Shown: one piece after another, positions 24,863 to 33,136 of the stretch | How the letters are laid out: each line of letters begins with the position of its first letter | Numbering within the stretch: the stretch's first letter is position 1 | From: SVTX01 sp045658225 | GTDB taxonomy: Bacteria > Bacillota > Clostridia > Oscillospirales > CAG-272 | Length of the DNA stretch: 38,266 bases | Reading direction: 5' to 3' | NCBI GenBank assembly: GCA_045658225.1 | Contig: JAZOUO010000029.1 | Location: 1 to 38,266 of the forward strand | The notes under the pieces: generated by a model | Databases searched by the model: none | Told to the model about the DNA's origin: nothing | The model's input: the letters and a program-made list of their open reading frames with translations, nothing else | Program-made: the position numbers and the translations under genes

Positions 24863-25754
24863 AACCCTTGATACCGCTTCTTGATACACCCTTCATAATA
24901 TACTTACGAAGGAAGATAAATACAAGGAACAGCGGCAATGATACGACTGCTACCGCAGCCATCTGAACGGGAATATCCGTTACTCCCTCGGCATTGGTAA
25001 ACGCCGTACGCAAACCGTTGGTTATGAGTCTGTGTGCTTCGTCGTTTGCCACGAGACGAGGCCACATATACGAGTTCCATGCTCCCATCATCTTCAGAAT
25101 GGTGATTGAGATAATGGTGGGCAATGCCAAAGGTATCATAACCTTCCACAGATATTTGATATCACTCGTACCGTCAACCTTTGCGGCGAGGTAGAGCTCA
25201 TTGGGTATCTGAAGGAAGTTCTGTCTTAGCAGATAAATGTAGAATACGCTGACAAGGAACGGAACTATAAGAACGGTATAGGTATTTTTCCAACCAAACG
25301 CACTAACAGTCTGATAATTTGTGATTGTAAAGAGCTCACCGGGAATCATCATTGTAGCCAAAAGAGCTGCAAACATTGCATTTTTGCCTTTGAACTCAAG
25401 TCTTGCGAACGCAAAAGCAGAAATCACGGTTATTACAAGCGAAAGTATTGTAGAAATAACACCGACAAATACTGTGTTTGCAAAGAGCTGTCCCAAATTA
25501 AGATCTTTGTTTGTAAATACCTCTACGTAGTTGTGAAAATCAAAGTATTCGGGGATAAGCGTGGGGATGGCACGACGATATTCACTCATATCTTTTAAGG
25601 AGGAGATTATCATCCAATAGAACGGGAAAATGACTATTAATGCCATTGTTAAAAGGAATGCATACAGAAGTATCTGTGTGACAACCTTTTTTACTTTTTG
25701 GGCGGACGATACCTTATGCATGTCTCTTATCTGCATTGTTTTTATTTCAGACAT
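24861..25754 (-). CDS. CUT1-family ABC importer, permease 2 (UgpE/MalG-like)
   Basis: The 297-residue inner-membrane protein has six predicted helices. The EAA loop, which docks on the ATPase, reads ELYLAAKVDGTSDIKYLWKVMIPLALP, as in MalG/UgpE-type permeases. The ATG at 25754 is preferred over a GTG at 25763, because the AAGGGGG ribosome site leaves no spacing for the GTG. It starts 13 bases after permease 1 and is followed by the binding-protein gene. Confidence 0.93.
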   Translation of the reverse strand: MSEIKTMQIRDMHKVSSAQKVKKVVTQILLYAFLLTMALIVIFPFYWMIISSLKDMSEYRRAIPTLIPEYFDFHNYVEVFTNKDLNLGQLFANTVFVGVISTILSLVITVISAFAFARLEFKGKNAMFAALLATMMIPGELFTITNYQTVSAFGWKNTYTVLIVPFLVSVFYIYLLRQNFLQIPNELYLAAKVDGTSDIKYLWKVMIPLALPTIISITILKMMGAWNSYMWPRLVANDEAHRLITNGLRTAFTNAEGVTDIPVQMAAVAVVSLPLFLVFIFLRKYIMKGVSRSGIKG

Positions 25755-25767
25755 TATCTCCACCCCC

Positions 25768-26697
25768 TTAATAATGTGTCTTCTTCTTGCTCACATAAAG
25801 GTTTATCATAGTGACAACAAATATGATAGCAAAAAGTATAAGAGCTGCCGCACTCGCGGTTCCCTCTTGGTTCGAGATAGCTCGATAGATAAATCCGACC
25901 ATAGTATCTAGTCTATAGGCATCTCCGGCAGGGCCCATACTTTCACCGAAAATACCTACTATGCTGGAATATTCCTTAAAGCCTCCGATAAAGCCTGTAA
26001 TAACTACGTAGGCTATCATAGGAGAAAGAAGCGGAACGGTAATTCTTGTAAATGTTCTTACCTTGGAGGTTCCGTCAACCTTTGCGGCATCGTAATACTG
26101 CTTGTTAACACTCTGCAATCCTCCAAGAAGAATAAGTATCTTGAAGGGCAACGCATTCCAGACGATATAAACTACCATTACCGTGATATTAGCCCAATAT
26201 TCAGACTGTATATTTACCCAGTCTATATAATGTAGACCGAAAAATTCAAGAACATTGTTAACTATACCGACAGATTCAGGTCTATCGCCTCCGCCTCTAA
26301 TCATATTGAACATTGCATAGAAAACCATTCCTATCGCGATAGAATTGGTGACGTAAGGCATAAAGAATATTGTCTGCAAAAGTCTCTGCAGGGGCTTTAT
26401 GGAATTGAGACATACCGCTATAAGCAATGCTAAAAAGGTAGATATCGGAACAGTCAGTACACAAAGCAATAAAGTATTTTTAAGGCAGGTTATAAAGCCC
26501 GGATACTGTAATACTCTGGTAAAGTTGCCAATTCCAAATTTGTATACCACACCGTTTACATCTCCCATGGTTGTATATCCTTCGAGAAGAGACATTCTAA
26601 CGGTATTGAATATAGGCCAGACGGTAAATATCAGAAGCAACACAATCGCAGGCGACAGATACAGCCAGGCCTTCCATTGTTGTTTATTGTCAACCAT
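25768..26697 (-). CDS. CUT1-family ABC importer, permease 1 (UgpA/MalF-like)
   Basis: The 309-residue membrane protein has six hydrophobic segments, starting LYLSPAIVLLLIFTVWPIF, and an EAA loop KQYYDAAKVDGTSKVRTFTRITVPLL. Its short N-terminus without the large MalF periplasmic loop fits UgpA/LacF-type permeases. The ATG at 26697 is chosen because AAGGAGG lies five bases ahead. The frame stays open 130 bases further upstream, but that part lies inside the ATPase gene. It forms a heterodimer with the next gene product. Confidence 0.93.
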   Translation of the reverse strand: MVDNKQQWKAWLYLSPAIVLLLIFTVWPIFNTVRMSLLEGYTTMGDVNGVVYKFGIGNFTRVLQYPGFITCLKNTLLLCVLTVPISTFLALLIAVCLNSIKPLQRLLQTIFFMPYVTNSIAIGMVFYAMFNMIRGGGDRPESVGIVNNVLEFFGLHYIDWVNIQSEYWANITVMVVYIVWNALPFKILILLGGLQSVNKQYYDAAKVDGTSKVRTFTRITVPLLSPMIAYVVITGFIGGFKEYSSIVGIFGESMGPAGDAYRLDTMVGFIYRAISNQEGTASAAALILFAIIFVVTMINLYVSKKKTHY

Positions 26698-26707
26698 AGC
26701 TACCTCC

Positions 26708-27802
26708 TTAGAAATATATTCTTTCTTCTGTCTCAGCGTCGAAGATAAATACCTTGTGAGGCTTGAGGGAGTACGAAACAGTCTCAGATGTAATATCAAC
26801 CTTGTTATCAGAATTGATGATAGCACGAACTATGGGATTTACAGAGGAAGTATGCTCGCAAACAACGCTCATATCGCGTCCCATAACCTCAACATTTTTC
26901 AATGTGCAAGTCATAGGTCCGTTCTCGTCAAGCACAAATCCCTCGGGACGAATACCAACGAATACCTCGCGGTCATCAACACCGGGTACGTCAAGAACTT
27001 CAGCATCACCGAGAACAAGCTTGCCACCTGCTACTCTTCCCTTAAATACGTTGATAGGAGGAGTTCCGAGGAACTTTGCAACAAAGAGGTTAGCGGGATT
27101 GTCATAAACCTCCTGAGGTGCGCCTACCTGCTGAACTACACCGAGCTTCATAACTACGATCATATCAGAGATACTCATTGCCTCTTCCTGGTCGTGTGTG
27201 ACGAATACTGTTGTAATTTTTGTTTCCTTCTGGATACGGCGGATCTCTTCTCTTGTCTGCAGACGAAGTCTTGCATCAAGGTTGGAGAGAGGCTCGTCGA
27301 GAAGCAGCACGCGAGGCATCTTTACGAGTGCGCGCGCGATAGCAACTCTCTGCTGCTGACCGCCCGAAAGGTCACTGGGCTTACGGGCCATAAGCTCGTC
27401 GATCTGAACAAGCTTTGCTGCCGTGTAAGCACTCTCAAGCATCTGTTCCTTTGTAAGCTTGTCCTTGCCCTTAAGATTCTGCAAGGGGAACATAATGTTC
27501 TGCTTTACGGTCATGTGGGGATAGAGGGCGTAGTTTTGGAATACAAGCCCTACTCCTCTGTTTTCGGGAGAAAGTGTGGTTACATCTTCGTCACCAAAAA
27601 AGATCTGTCCGGACGTGGGCTTCTGCAAGCCACTTATCATATAAAGCGTCGTGGACTTTCCGCAACCTGAAGGACCGAGAAGTCCGACGAGTGTGCCGTC
27701 GGGAATTGTAAAGGTAAAGTCATTGACGGCTATTACCTCACCGCCCACCTTCTTATTGCGGCTGGGGAAGATCTTTGTTAGATTTCGTAATTCAACTTTC
27801 AT
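26708..27802 (-). CDS. CUT1-family ABC importer, ATPase (MsmK/UgpC/MalK-like)
   Basis: The 364-residue ATPase has Walker A GPSGCGKST (43-51), Q-loop FQNYALYPHMTV, signature LSGGQ (145-149), Walker B LLLDEP (167-171) and H-loop His203. A C-terminal regulatory/TOBE region starts at about 240. Presence of a dedicated ATPase in the operon means the importer is complete and need not borrow a shared MsmK. It starts at the ATG nine bases behind GGAGG and lies 50 bases behind the RDD gene. Confidence 0.95.
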   Translation of the reverse strand: MKVELRNLTKIFPSRNKKVGGEVIAVNDFTFTIPDGTLVGLLGPSGCGKSTTLYMISGLQKPTSGQIFFGDEDVTTLSPENRGVGLVFQNYALYPHMTVKQNIMFPLQNLKGKDKLTKEQMLESAYTAAKLVQIDELMARKPSDLSGGQQQRVAIARALVKMPRVLLLDEPLSNLDARLRLQTREEIRRIQKETKITTVFVTHDQEEAMSISDMIVVMKLGVVQQVGAPQEVYDNPANLFVAKFLGTPPINVFKGRVAGGKLVLGDAEVLDVPGVDDREVFVGIRPEGFVLDENGPMTCTLKNVEVMGRDMSVVCEHTSSVNPIVRAIINSDNKVDITSETVSYSLKPHKVFIFDAETEERIYF

Positions 27803-27852
27803 TTCATCTAACCTCCATTGTTGTTTATATACTTTTTTATTTTTGTGCTGTT

Positions 27853-28641
27853 TTAATACGGCGAACGGGCAACTTCTTCCTCATGAAGCCTCTTCTTGTA
27901 ATCTATCAATGCCTGTTCGTTTTCAAATACAAGTTGGGTGGACATATCCACAACCACGGTGTCGGATATAAGGTCGTGAATAGTAGAATTAGTATGTGTA
28001 ATACACATCATAACTATTTCAAGAATAAGAAGTGCCACGAGAACTATTGGTCCAACTAGTCCGATAACGCCGAAAAACATCATTAATACTATAAATATGG
28101 GCACAATAGTCTCTATTGTAAACTTTCCAAGAAGCATACGTATAAATGCCACCGTGGGCGAAACCTTGACTGAATTGGGTCTCACAACTCCCAAGGCAAA
28201 TACTTTCTTACCAACAGTTTGTCCGTTCTTTAAAAGCAACGGAACAACAAACTCCAAAATTATATGCGGTATAAGCGTACTGACAATGGTTATTACCAAT
28301 GAATAATTAAGCAATAGCACAACTATATAGGACATTTCCATATCATTGTTGCACACTTCCTCAAGCATATTATATATTTCCTTTTGAGCATCCGACATCT
28401 CTTCATAGGCTATATTGAGATCAAGCTCGACCATTTCCCCGTGCTTCTCTTCGTATTTTGCCTCACATTCCTCAATGTGCTTATTTTTTATTTCATAGTA
28501 ACGATCTACTTGCTTATTAAATCCCAGAATTGGAGACATCAAAGACATAACACCCACGGCTAATACCAAGAACAACATAAAGTCCAAAAGAGCCGCGGAT
28601 ATTCTTTTCCAAAAACTCGCCTTTTGAATATCACAAACCAT
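27853..28641 (-). CDS. RDD-family membrane protein
   Basis: The 262-residue protein has the RDD-family pattern: an N-terminal helix with conserved Arg and Asp (WKRISAALLDFMLF), a GKKVFALGVV loop, and the C-terminal HDLISDTVVVD motif. A charged insertion with many Glu and Lys residues (about 45-95) follows the first helix. RDD proteins are poorly characterised multi-pass proteins, some linked to ion transport. It precedes the importer ATPase on the same strand with a 50-base gap and no visible terminator, so it is probably the first gene of that operon, though its role in uptake is unknown. Confidence 0.8.
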   Translation of the reverse strand: MVCDIQKASFWKRISAALLDFMLFLVLAVGVMSLMSPILGFNKQVDRYYEIKNKHIEECEAKYEEKHGEMVELDLNIAYEEMSDAQKEIYNMLEEVCNNDMEMSYIVVLLLNYSLVITIVSTLIPHIILEFVVPLLLKNGQTVGKKVFALGVVRPNSVKVSPTVAFIRMLLGKFTIETIVPIFIVLMMFFGVIGLVGPIVLVALLILEIVMMCITHTNSTIHDLISDTVVVDMSTQLVFENEQALIDYKKRLHEEEVARSPY

Positions 28642-28976
28642 AATAGTACCTTTCGTATATAACAGATTTAAATCAAATTGTCACAATTGTCGTTTAAAGT
28701 TATACAACTTTAATGCCTTCTCTAAAAATGGGCATAAAATCCCTTCACTACGACACGACACAATTAGACATCGTAATCCTATTATATTGTATCACAACTA
28801 TCGACAGTACGCAACACTTTTTTTGAGTTTGGAAAAATTTTCGTGTAAATTGCTAAATCTTTACGTGTGTTTTTTGTGACTATTTTTTGCAGATTTTTTT
28901 GCGATGTCGTAGTTTTTCTTTTTAGTATAAGGATTTTCGTTTTTTGTATTTATCTTTACAAAAATATGAATTTTTC
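28642..28976. promoter_or_regulatory. AT-rich intergenic region between the RDD operon and deoC, with inverted repeats
   Basis: No gene fits in this 335-base stretch. Near the RDD start lie a perfect 13-base palindrome AATTGTCACAATT (28676-28688) and an inverted repeat AAAGTT/AACTTT (28696-28711), both placed as possible operators or leader structures of the importer operon. A minus-strand TATAAT occurs at 28781-28786, but no good -35 box is found 16-18 bases upstream. The rest is T-rich with no recognised riboswitch. Confidence 0.45.
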
Positions 28977-29005
28977 TTGACATTGTCAATTTTTTTCGGT
29001 ATAAT
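28977..29005 (+). promoter_or_regulatory. deoC promoter with palindrome over the -35 box
   Basis: TTGACA (28977-28982) and TATAAT (29000-29005) are perfect consensus boxes 17 bases apart. The -35 box is half of a perfect 13-base palindrome TTGACATTGTCAA (28977-28989), a likely repressor site. Confidence 0.8.
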
Positions 29006-29036
29006 CAAATTAGTACAAGAATGAAAGGAGTTTACT

Positions 29037-29705
29037 ATGCAGAATATTCAGAATATTTTATCAAAATGCGACCACACACTTCTCTCCCAGACAGCTACTT
29101 GGGGCGACATTAAAGCTATCTGCGACGATGGAATGAAGTATTCCACAGCGTCGGTGTGCATTCCCCCGAGCTTTGTAAAGCAAGCAAAGGAGTACGTAGG
29201 AGACAAACTCGCGATCTGCACCGTTATCGGCTTCCCTAACGGCTACAATACGACTGCCGTTAAGGTGTTTGAAACGACCGACGCGATAAACAACGGCGCA
29301 GACGAGATAGATATGGTAATAAATATCGGACTTCTCCGCGAGGGCAAGGACGCCGAGGTATGTGACGAGATACGTCAGATCAAGACTGCTTGCGGCGACA
29401 AGATCCTCAAGGTCATTATCGAAACCTGCCTTCTCTCCGAGGACGAAAAGCTCCGTATGTGTCAAATAGTCACCAAAGCGGGTGCGGACTACATCAAGAC
29501 CTCAACCGGTTTCTCCACATCGGGCGCTACCCTTCCCGACGTTAAGCTTATGTATGAGAATGTTGGCGATGGCGTGCTTGTCAAGGCAGCGGGCGGAATC
29601 TCGGGACTTGAGGACGCACAGGCATTTATTGACGCGGGCGCGTCAAGACTCGGCACAAGCCGTGTGGTTAAGGCGGTTAAGGGTATCCAAGGTAATGGGT
29701 ATTGA
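29037..29705 (+). CDS. deoC: Deoxyribose-phosphate aldolase
   Basis: This class I aldolase splits 2-deoxyribose 5-phosphate to acetaldehyde and glyceraldehyde 3-phosphate, the last step of deoxynucleoside catabolism. The 222-residue protein has the Schiff-base lysine Lys154 in DYIKTSTGF, Lys183 in VKAAGGI and Asp92 in EIDMVIN. AAAGGAG precedes the ATG. It is a single-gene transcript with a strong, palindrome-bearing promoter and its own terminator. Purine nucleoside phosphorylase lies 3.4 kb away. No phosphopentomutase is seen in the window. Confidence 0.97.
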   Translation: MQNIQNILSKCDHTLLSQTATWGDIKAICDDGMKYSTASVCIPPSFVKQAKEYVGDKLAICTVIGFPNGYNTTAVKVFETTDAINNGADEIDMVINIGLLREGKDAEVCDEIRQIKTACGDKILKVIIETCLLSEDEKLRMCQIVTKAGADYIKTSTGFSTSGATLPDVKLMYENVGDGVLVKAAGGISGLEDAQAFIDAGASRLGTSRVVKAVKGIQGNGY

Positions 29706-29713
29706 TATTTGTA

Positions 29714-29752
29714 AAAAGAAACACGGCACCGCATTTGCGTTGCCGTGTTTTT
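29714..29752 (+). terminator. Terminator of deoC
   Basis: AACACGGCA and TGCCGTGTT pair around an inner CGC/GCG stem, followed by TTTTTCTGTT. Confidence 0.85.
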
Positions 29753-29862
29753 CTGTTAATTCAAGCTTAAAAAATTTTTTCATTCACCGAGTCAATACAA
29801 AATAAGCTTTACACGTATTTGTATTACAAAATTGTAAACAAAAAAATATTTCAGAAAATCTA

Positions 29863-29891
29863 TTGCATTTTCATTTCTTTTGTAGTATAAT
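29863..29891 (+). promoter_or_regulatory. Promoter of tRNA-Val
   Basis: TTGCAT (29863-29868) is 17 bases from TATAAT (29886-29891), 11 bases ahead of the tRNA. Confidence 0.75.
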
Positions 29892-29902
29892 AAGCCGAGC
29901 AC

Positions 29903-29979
29903 GGAGGCATAGCTCAGTTGGTTAGAGTACTTGCTTGACATGCAAGGGGTCGTAGATTCGAGTTCTACTGTCTCCACCA
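29903..29979 (+). tRNA. tRNA-Val (anticodon GAC)
   Basis: The 77-base gene folds as a cloverleaf: acceptor GGAGGCA/TGTCTCC with one G-T pair, D-arm AGCTCAGTTGGTTAGAGT, anticodon stem CTTGC/GCAAG with loop TTGACAT (anticodon GAC), and a T-arm with TTCGAGT. The CCA end is encoded. It has its own promoter and a terminator abutting the CCA. Confidence 0.95.
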
Positions 29980-30017
29980 AAAAACAAAGGACACCTATGC
30001 GGTGTCCTTTGTTTTTT
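29979..30017 (+). terminator. Terminator of tRNA-Val
   Basis: A perfect 17-base inverted repeat (AAAAAACAAAGGACACC and its complement) around a five-base loop starts at the last base of CCA, the same design as behind tRNA-Pro. Confidence 0.85.
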
Positions 30018-30042
30018 GTGCAGCCGTTAGATGCGAGAATTT

Positions 30043-30094
30043 ACACACATAAATCTGCTTGCGGATTTATGTAAGGATTCGAGTTCTAGTGTCT
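30043..30094 (+). repeat. Hairpin plus duplicated tRNA-Val T-arm segment
   Basis: ACACACATAAA, a hairpin (stems 30047-30055 and 30064-30072) and TATGTAAGG are followed at 30075-30094 by a near copy of the tRNA-Val 3' part (GATTCGAGTTCTAGTGTCT against GATTCGAGTTCTACTGTCT at 29955-29973). The same module occurs behind tRNA-Pro on the other strand at 77-120. It is not a complete tRNA. Confidence 0.7.
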
Positions 30095-30161
30095 TTTTGG
30101 CGCAGTTGGCACTTTTAGCACAAATATAGCAATTTTTGTCTTGTATTTCTCTTATTTCGTC

Positions 30162-30190
30162 TTGATTTTAAGCATTTTTTGTCTTATAAT
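30162..30190 (+). promoter_or_regulatory. Promoter of the isomerase-oxidoreductase-nagA operon
   Basis: TTGATT (30162-30167) is 17 bases from TATAAT (30185-30190), about 67 bases ahead of the first start codon. Confidence 0.75.
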
Positions 30191-30257
30191 TGAATTAGCA
30201 GGAGCGAAAAGCACTTGCGAATAAAGGGATATTAAAAAATTACTTGCGGAGGCTTAT

Positions 30258-31085
30258 ATGAAGATTGGTATTCTCACTCTTTTATGCGACAATATGGACG
30301 CAGATTTTGAAAGAAAAAAGTCACTTGGCTTTGACAACTGTCAGCTCGTATGCTGGGATCACAGCATGATGACTGACGAGAACGCGGCGCAGATAAATGC
30401 GGCGGCAAAAAAACACGGCATGGAAATAACTGCATTCTGGTGCGGTTGGTCAGGTCCTGCGGCTTGGAACTTCACAGAGGGTCCTCAGACTCTCGGCATA
30501 GTCCCTCCCGAGTACCGCGAAATGAGAATTGCCGAGCTTAAGCACGGTGCAGATTTCGCTACCAAGATAGGCGTTAAGAACGTAATAACTCATGCGGGCT
30601 TTATTCCCGAAAACCCCTCTACTACCGAGTATCGCGAGGTAGTTGCGGCAGCAAAGGAAGTAGCCGTTTACTTTAAGGAAACAGGACATAACTTCCTTTT
30701 TGAGACAGGTCAGGAAACTCCCGTCACGCTCCGCCGTCTTATAGAGGACGTGGGCACGGGCAACCTTGGTATCAACCTTGACCCTGCAAACCTCATTTTG
30801 TACGGCAAGGCAAATCCCGTTGACGCGCTTGACGTTTTCGGCGAGTACGTAATGGGTGTTCACGCAAAGGACGGATGCTATCCCACAACGGGCAGCAACC
30901 TTGGTTGCGAGACGAGAATCGGCGACGGCAAGGTAAACTTCCCCGTATTTATCAAGCGTCTGCACGAGGTAGGCTATGACGGTTCCCTCTCTATCGAGCG
31001 TGAGATCGAGGGCGAGCAGCAGATGATAGACGTTATGGATTCTGTAAAATTACTCAGCGAACTAATAGGAGGACTTGACAAATGA
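30258..31085 (+). CDS. Sugar phosphate isomerase/epimerase (xylose isomerase-like TIM barrel)
   Basis: The 275-residue protein is of the AP-endonuclease-2/xylose-isomerase-like barrel family. Expected metal ligands are visible: Glu149 in FLFETGQE, Asp175 in INLDPAN, His202 in GVHAKD and a glutamate in LSIERE near the C-terminus. Such enzymes isomerise or epimerise keto-sugars or inositols. GGAGG precedes the ATG. It overlaps the oxidoreductase gene by four bases. The partner genes suggest a pathway on an oxidised or N-acetylated sugar, but the substrate is not recognisable. Confidence 0.88.
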   Translation: MKIGILTLLCDNMDADFERKKSLGFDNCQLVCWDHSMMTDENAAQINAAAKKHGMEITAFWCGWSGPAAWNFTEGPQTLGIVPPEYREMRIAELKHGADFATKIGVKNVITHAGFIPENPSTTEYREVVAAAKEVAVYFKETGHNFLFETGQETPVTLRRLIEDVGTGNLGINLDPANLILYGKANPVDALDVFGEYVMGVHAKDGCYPTTGSNLGCETRIGDGKVNFPVFIKRLHEVGYDGSLSIEREIEGEQQMIDVMDSVKLLSELIGGLDK

Positions 31086-32044
31086 GAGTAGCAATAGTTG
31101 GCGTAGGCGGAATGGGCTTTACCCATTTCAATATACACAAGAATATGGAAGGCACAACGCTCGTTGCGGCGTGCGACCTTATGCTTGACAGACTTCAGTC
31201 CAAGGCTGACTGCACAGGCATCAACCTTTACGATGATTTTTATAAGATGCTCGAGGTTGAAAAGCCCGACATCGTTGACGTTTCCACCCCTACTTATCTC
31301 CATAAAGAGCACGCTATCGCGGCTATGAGAGCAGGTGCGCACGTTATCTGCGAAAAGCCCATGGCTCTTACACGCGAGGATGCTGACGAGATAATAGAGG
31401 TTATCAAGGAAACAGGAAAGGTATTTATGGCGGCTCACGTTCTTCGCTTTATGGGCCCTTACGCATATCTTCAGGACGTAATCAAGAGCAACAAGTACGG
31501 AAAGCCCTTAAAGATACGTATGAGCCGTATGAGTGGCACTCCTATCTGGAGCTTTGAGGACTGGATGCTTGATAAAGAAAAGAGTGGACATGTCGTTCTC
31601 GACCTTATGATTCACGACATCGACTTTACACAGTACATGTTTGGTATGCCCAAGGATATAGTAGGCACGGTTTACGAAATGAACAACATTACAAACTATG
31701 CGTCTATAAACTATATTTACGACGGTTTCTCGGTAGCATTTGAGGGCGGTTGGTTCAAGACCGACATTCCCTTCGAATCCGACTTCTTTGCAATCTTTGA
31801 GGGCGGATACGTTAAGCTCTGCAACGGCGTGCTTGTTGACAATGGCGAGGTAGTTGACCTTGACAAGAGCGAAGTAATCGAGGACACAGGAATCAATATT
31901 TCCAGTGTAGACGGATATTCGCAGGAAATTCGTCACTTTATCGACTGCATAAAGACGGGCAAGGCTCCCTCGGTCACTCCCGAATCCTCTGCTACGAGTG
32001 TCGAGCTTGTTAAGAAAACGCTTGACGCACTCACAAAAATATGA
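31082..32044 (+). CDS. Gfo/Idh/MocA-family NAD(P)-dependent oxidoreductase
   Basis: The 320-residue protein has a Rossmann fold with GVGGMG (7-12), the acidic nucleotide-ribose residue in AACDLM, and the family motif EKPMALT with Glu91-Lys92-Pro93. A C-terminal beta-sheet domain contains DLMIHDIDF, the usual position of the catalytic His/Asp. These enzymes oxidise or reduce sugar hydroxyls, often with a TIM-barrel isomerase partner. ATGA overlaps on both sides couple it to the isomerase and to nagA. Confidence 0.92.
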   Translation: MRVAIVGVGGMGFTHFNIHKNMEGTTLVAACDLMLDRLQSKADCTGINLYDDFYKMLEVEKPDIVDVSTPTYLHKEHAIAAMRAGAHVICEKPMALTREDADEIIEVIKETGKVFMAAHVLRFMGPYAYLQDVIKSNKYGKPLKIRMSRMSGTPIWSFEDWMLDKEKSGHVVLDLMIHDIDFTQYMFGMPKDIVGTVYEMNNITNYASINYIYDGFSVAFEGGWFKTDIPFESDFFAIFEGGYVKLCNGVLVDNGEVVDLDKSEVIEDTGINISSVDGYSQEIRHFIDCIKTGKAPSVTPESSATSVELVKKTLDALTKI

Positions 32045-33102
32045 AAAATACTGTAATATTCAAAAATCTGCTAATTGGCGGAGTTCTTACCGATATTGAA
32101 TGTGAAAACGGAAAAATCACACGCATCGGCAGTCTTGACGCCGAAGGCATAGATATGGGCGGCAAATGTGCATATGCAGGTCTGTTTGACATCCATACTC
32201 ACGGTCTTGGCGGTATTGATACTATGGACGGCAAAATTGAAACCCTCTCCGAGCTTTACGCTTCGGTTGGAACAACGTCATTCTGCCCCACCACGATGAC
32301 CGCTCCTATGGACGACATCAAATCTCTACTTTCGGGAGAATACGAAAGTCACGGCGCTAAAATACGCGGTTTTCATCTTGAAGGCCCGTATATAAACGAG
32401 AAATTCTCGGGCGCGCAGAACAAGGAGTTTATATGCAATCCGAGCGACGAGCTTGAGGGCTTTGACAACGTAAGTCTTGTGACAGTTGCTCCCGAGCTTG
32501 AGGGCGCGTTGGATTACATAAAAAACACCAAGGCAACGGTCTGCGTAGGTCACACGGGCGCGGATTACAACACCGTTTGTCAGGCGGCAAACGCGGGCGC
32601 TGTATGCGTGTCGCACACGTTTAACGCCATGCCTCCGCTCCACCACAGAGAGCCCTCGGTAGTTGGCGCGGCGTTTGACAAAAATATGTACGTGCAGGTC
32701 ATCTGCGACGGAATACACATTCACCCGTCGGCGATACGAATTCTCTATTCCCTTTTCGGCGCGGACAGAATGATACTTATCAGCGACTCTATGCGCGCGT
32801 GCGGACTTCCCGACGGCGAATACGAGCTGGGCGGATACAGAATTTCTGTTAAAGACAAGATAGCAAGAACCGAAACGGGTGCGCTTGCAGGCTCGACCTC
32901 AACATTGCTTGACTGCGTTAAAAAAGCTATTGAGTTTGGAATTGATAAGGCAGACGCGTTCAAAATGGCATCTGAGACACCCGCAAAAATGCTTGGCTTG
33001 AATTGCGGCAAGCTTGAGGTAGGCTACGATTGCGATTTCATAGTCCTTGATGATAATATGGAGCTTTCAGGCGTTGTCATAAACGGAAAAATTGTAAAAT
33101 AA
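32041..33102 (+). CDS. nagA: N-acetylglucosamine-6-phosphate deacetylase
   Basis: This amidohydrolase removes the acetyl group from GlcNAc-6-phosphate. The 353-residue protein has FDIHTHG (His52, His54), HLEGPY (Glu114), VGHTGA (His171), SHTFNAM (His192), DGIHIHP (His226) and the catalytic Asp249 in ISDSM. It is slightly shorter than the usual 380 residues. It is the last gene of a coupled three-gene operon. nagB is not next to it, so the two preceding enzymes may feed an unusual amino sugar to NagA. Confidence 0.93.
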   Translation: MKNTVIFKNLLIGGVLTDIECENGKITRIGSLDAEGIDMGGKCAYAGLFDIHTHGLGGIDTMDGKIETLSELYASVGTTSFCPTTMTAPMDDIKSLLSGEYESHGAKIRGFHLEGPYINEKFSGAQNKEFICNPSDELEGFDNVSLVTVAPELEGALDYIKNTKATVCVGHTGADYNTVCQAANAGAVCVSHTFNAMPPLHHREPSVVGAAFDKNMYVQVICDGIHIHPSAIRILYSLFGADRMILISDSMRACGLPDGEYELGGYRISVKDKIARTETGALAGSTSTLLDCVKKAIEFGIDKADAFKMASETPAKMLGLNCGKLEVGYDCDFIVLDDNMELSGVVINGKIVK

Positions 33103-33130
33103 AAAACGGAGGCAGATGCCTCTGTTTTTT
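33101..33130. terminator. Bidirectional terminator between nagA and purine nucleoside phosphorylase
   Basis: AAAAAACGGAGGCA pairs with TGCCTCTGTTTTTT around a two-base loop with one G-T pair. It serves nagA on the plus strand and, seven bases past its stop, the phosphorylase gene on the minus strand. Confidence 0.85.
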
Positions 33131-33136
33131 ATCTTT

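Noticed and set aside
26399..27670. Open frame of 423 codons on the plus strand opposite the importer ATPase and permease
   Set aside because: It spans the ends of two well-supported genes on the other strand and shows no motif or ribosome site.
28712..28976. Riboswitch or small RNA in the intergenic region before deoC
   Set aside because: No conserved aptamer core or convincing terminator stem is recognisable. The region is T-rich and offers only weak promoter-like sequence on the minus strand.
30075..30120. A second tRNA gene behind tRNA-Val
   Set aside because: Only a T-arm-like part is present. No acceptor, D-arm or anticodon arm can be built around it.
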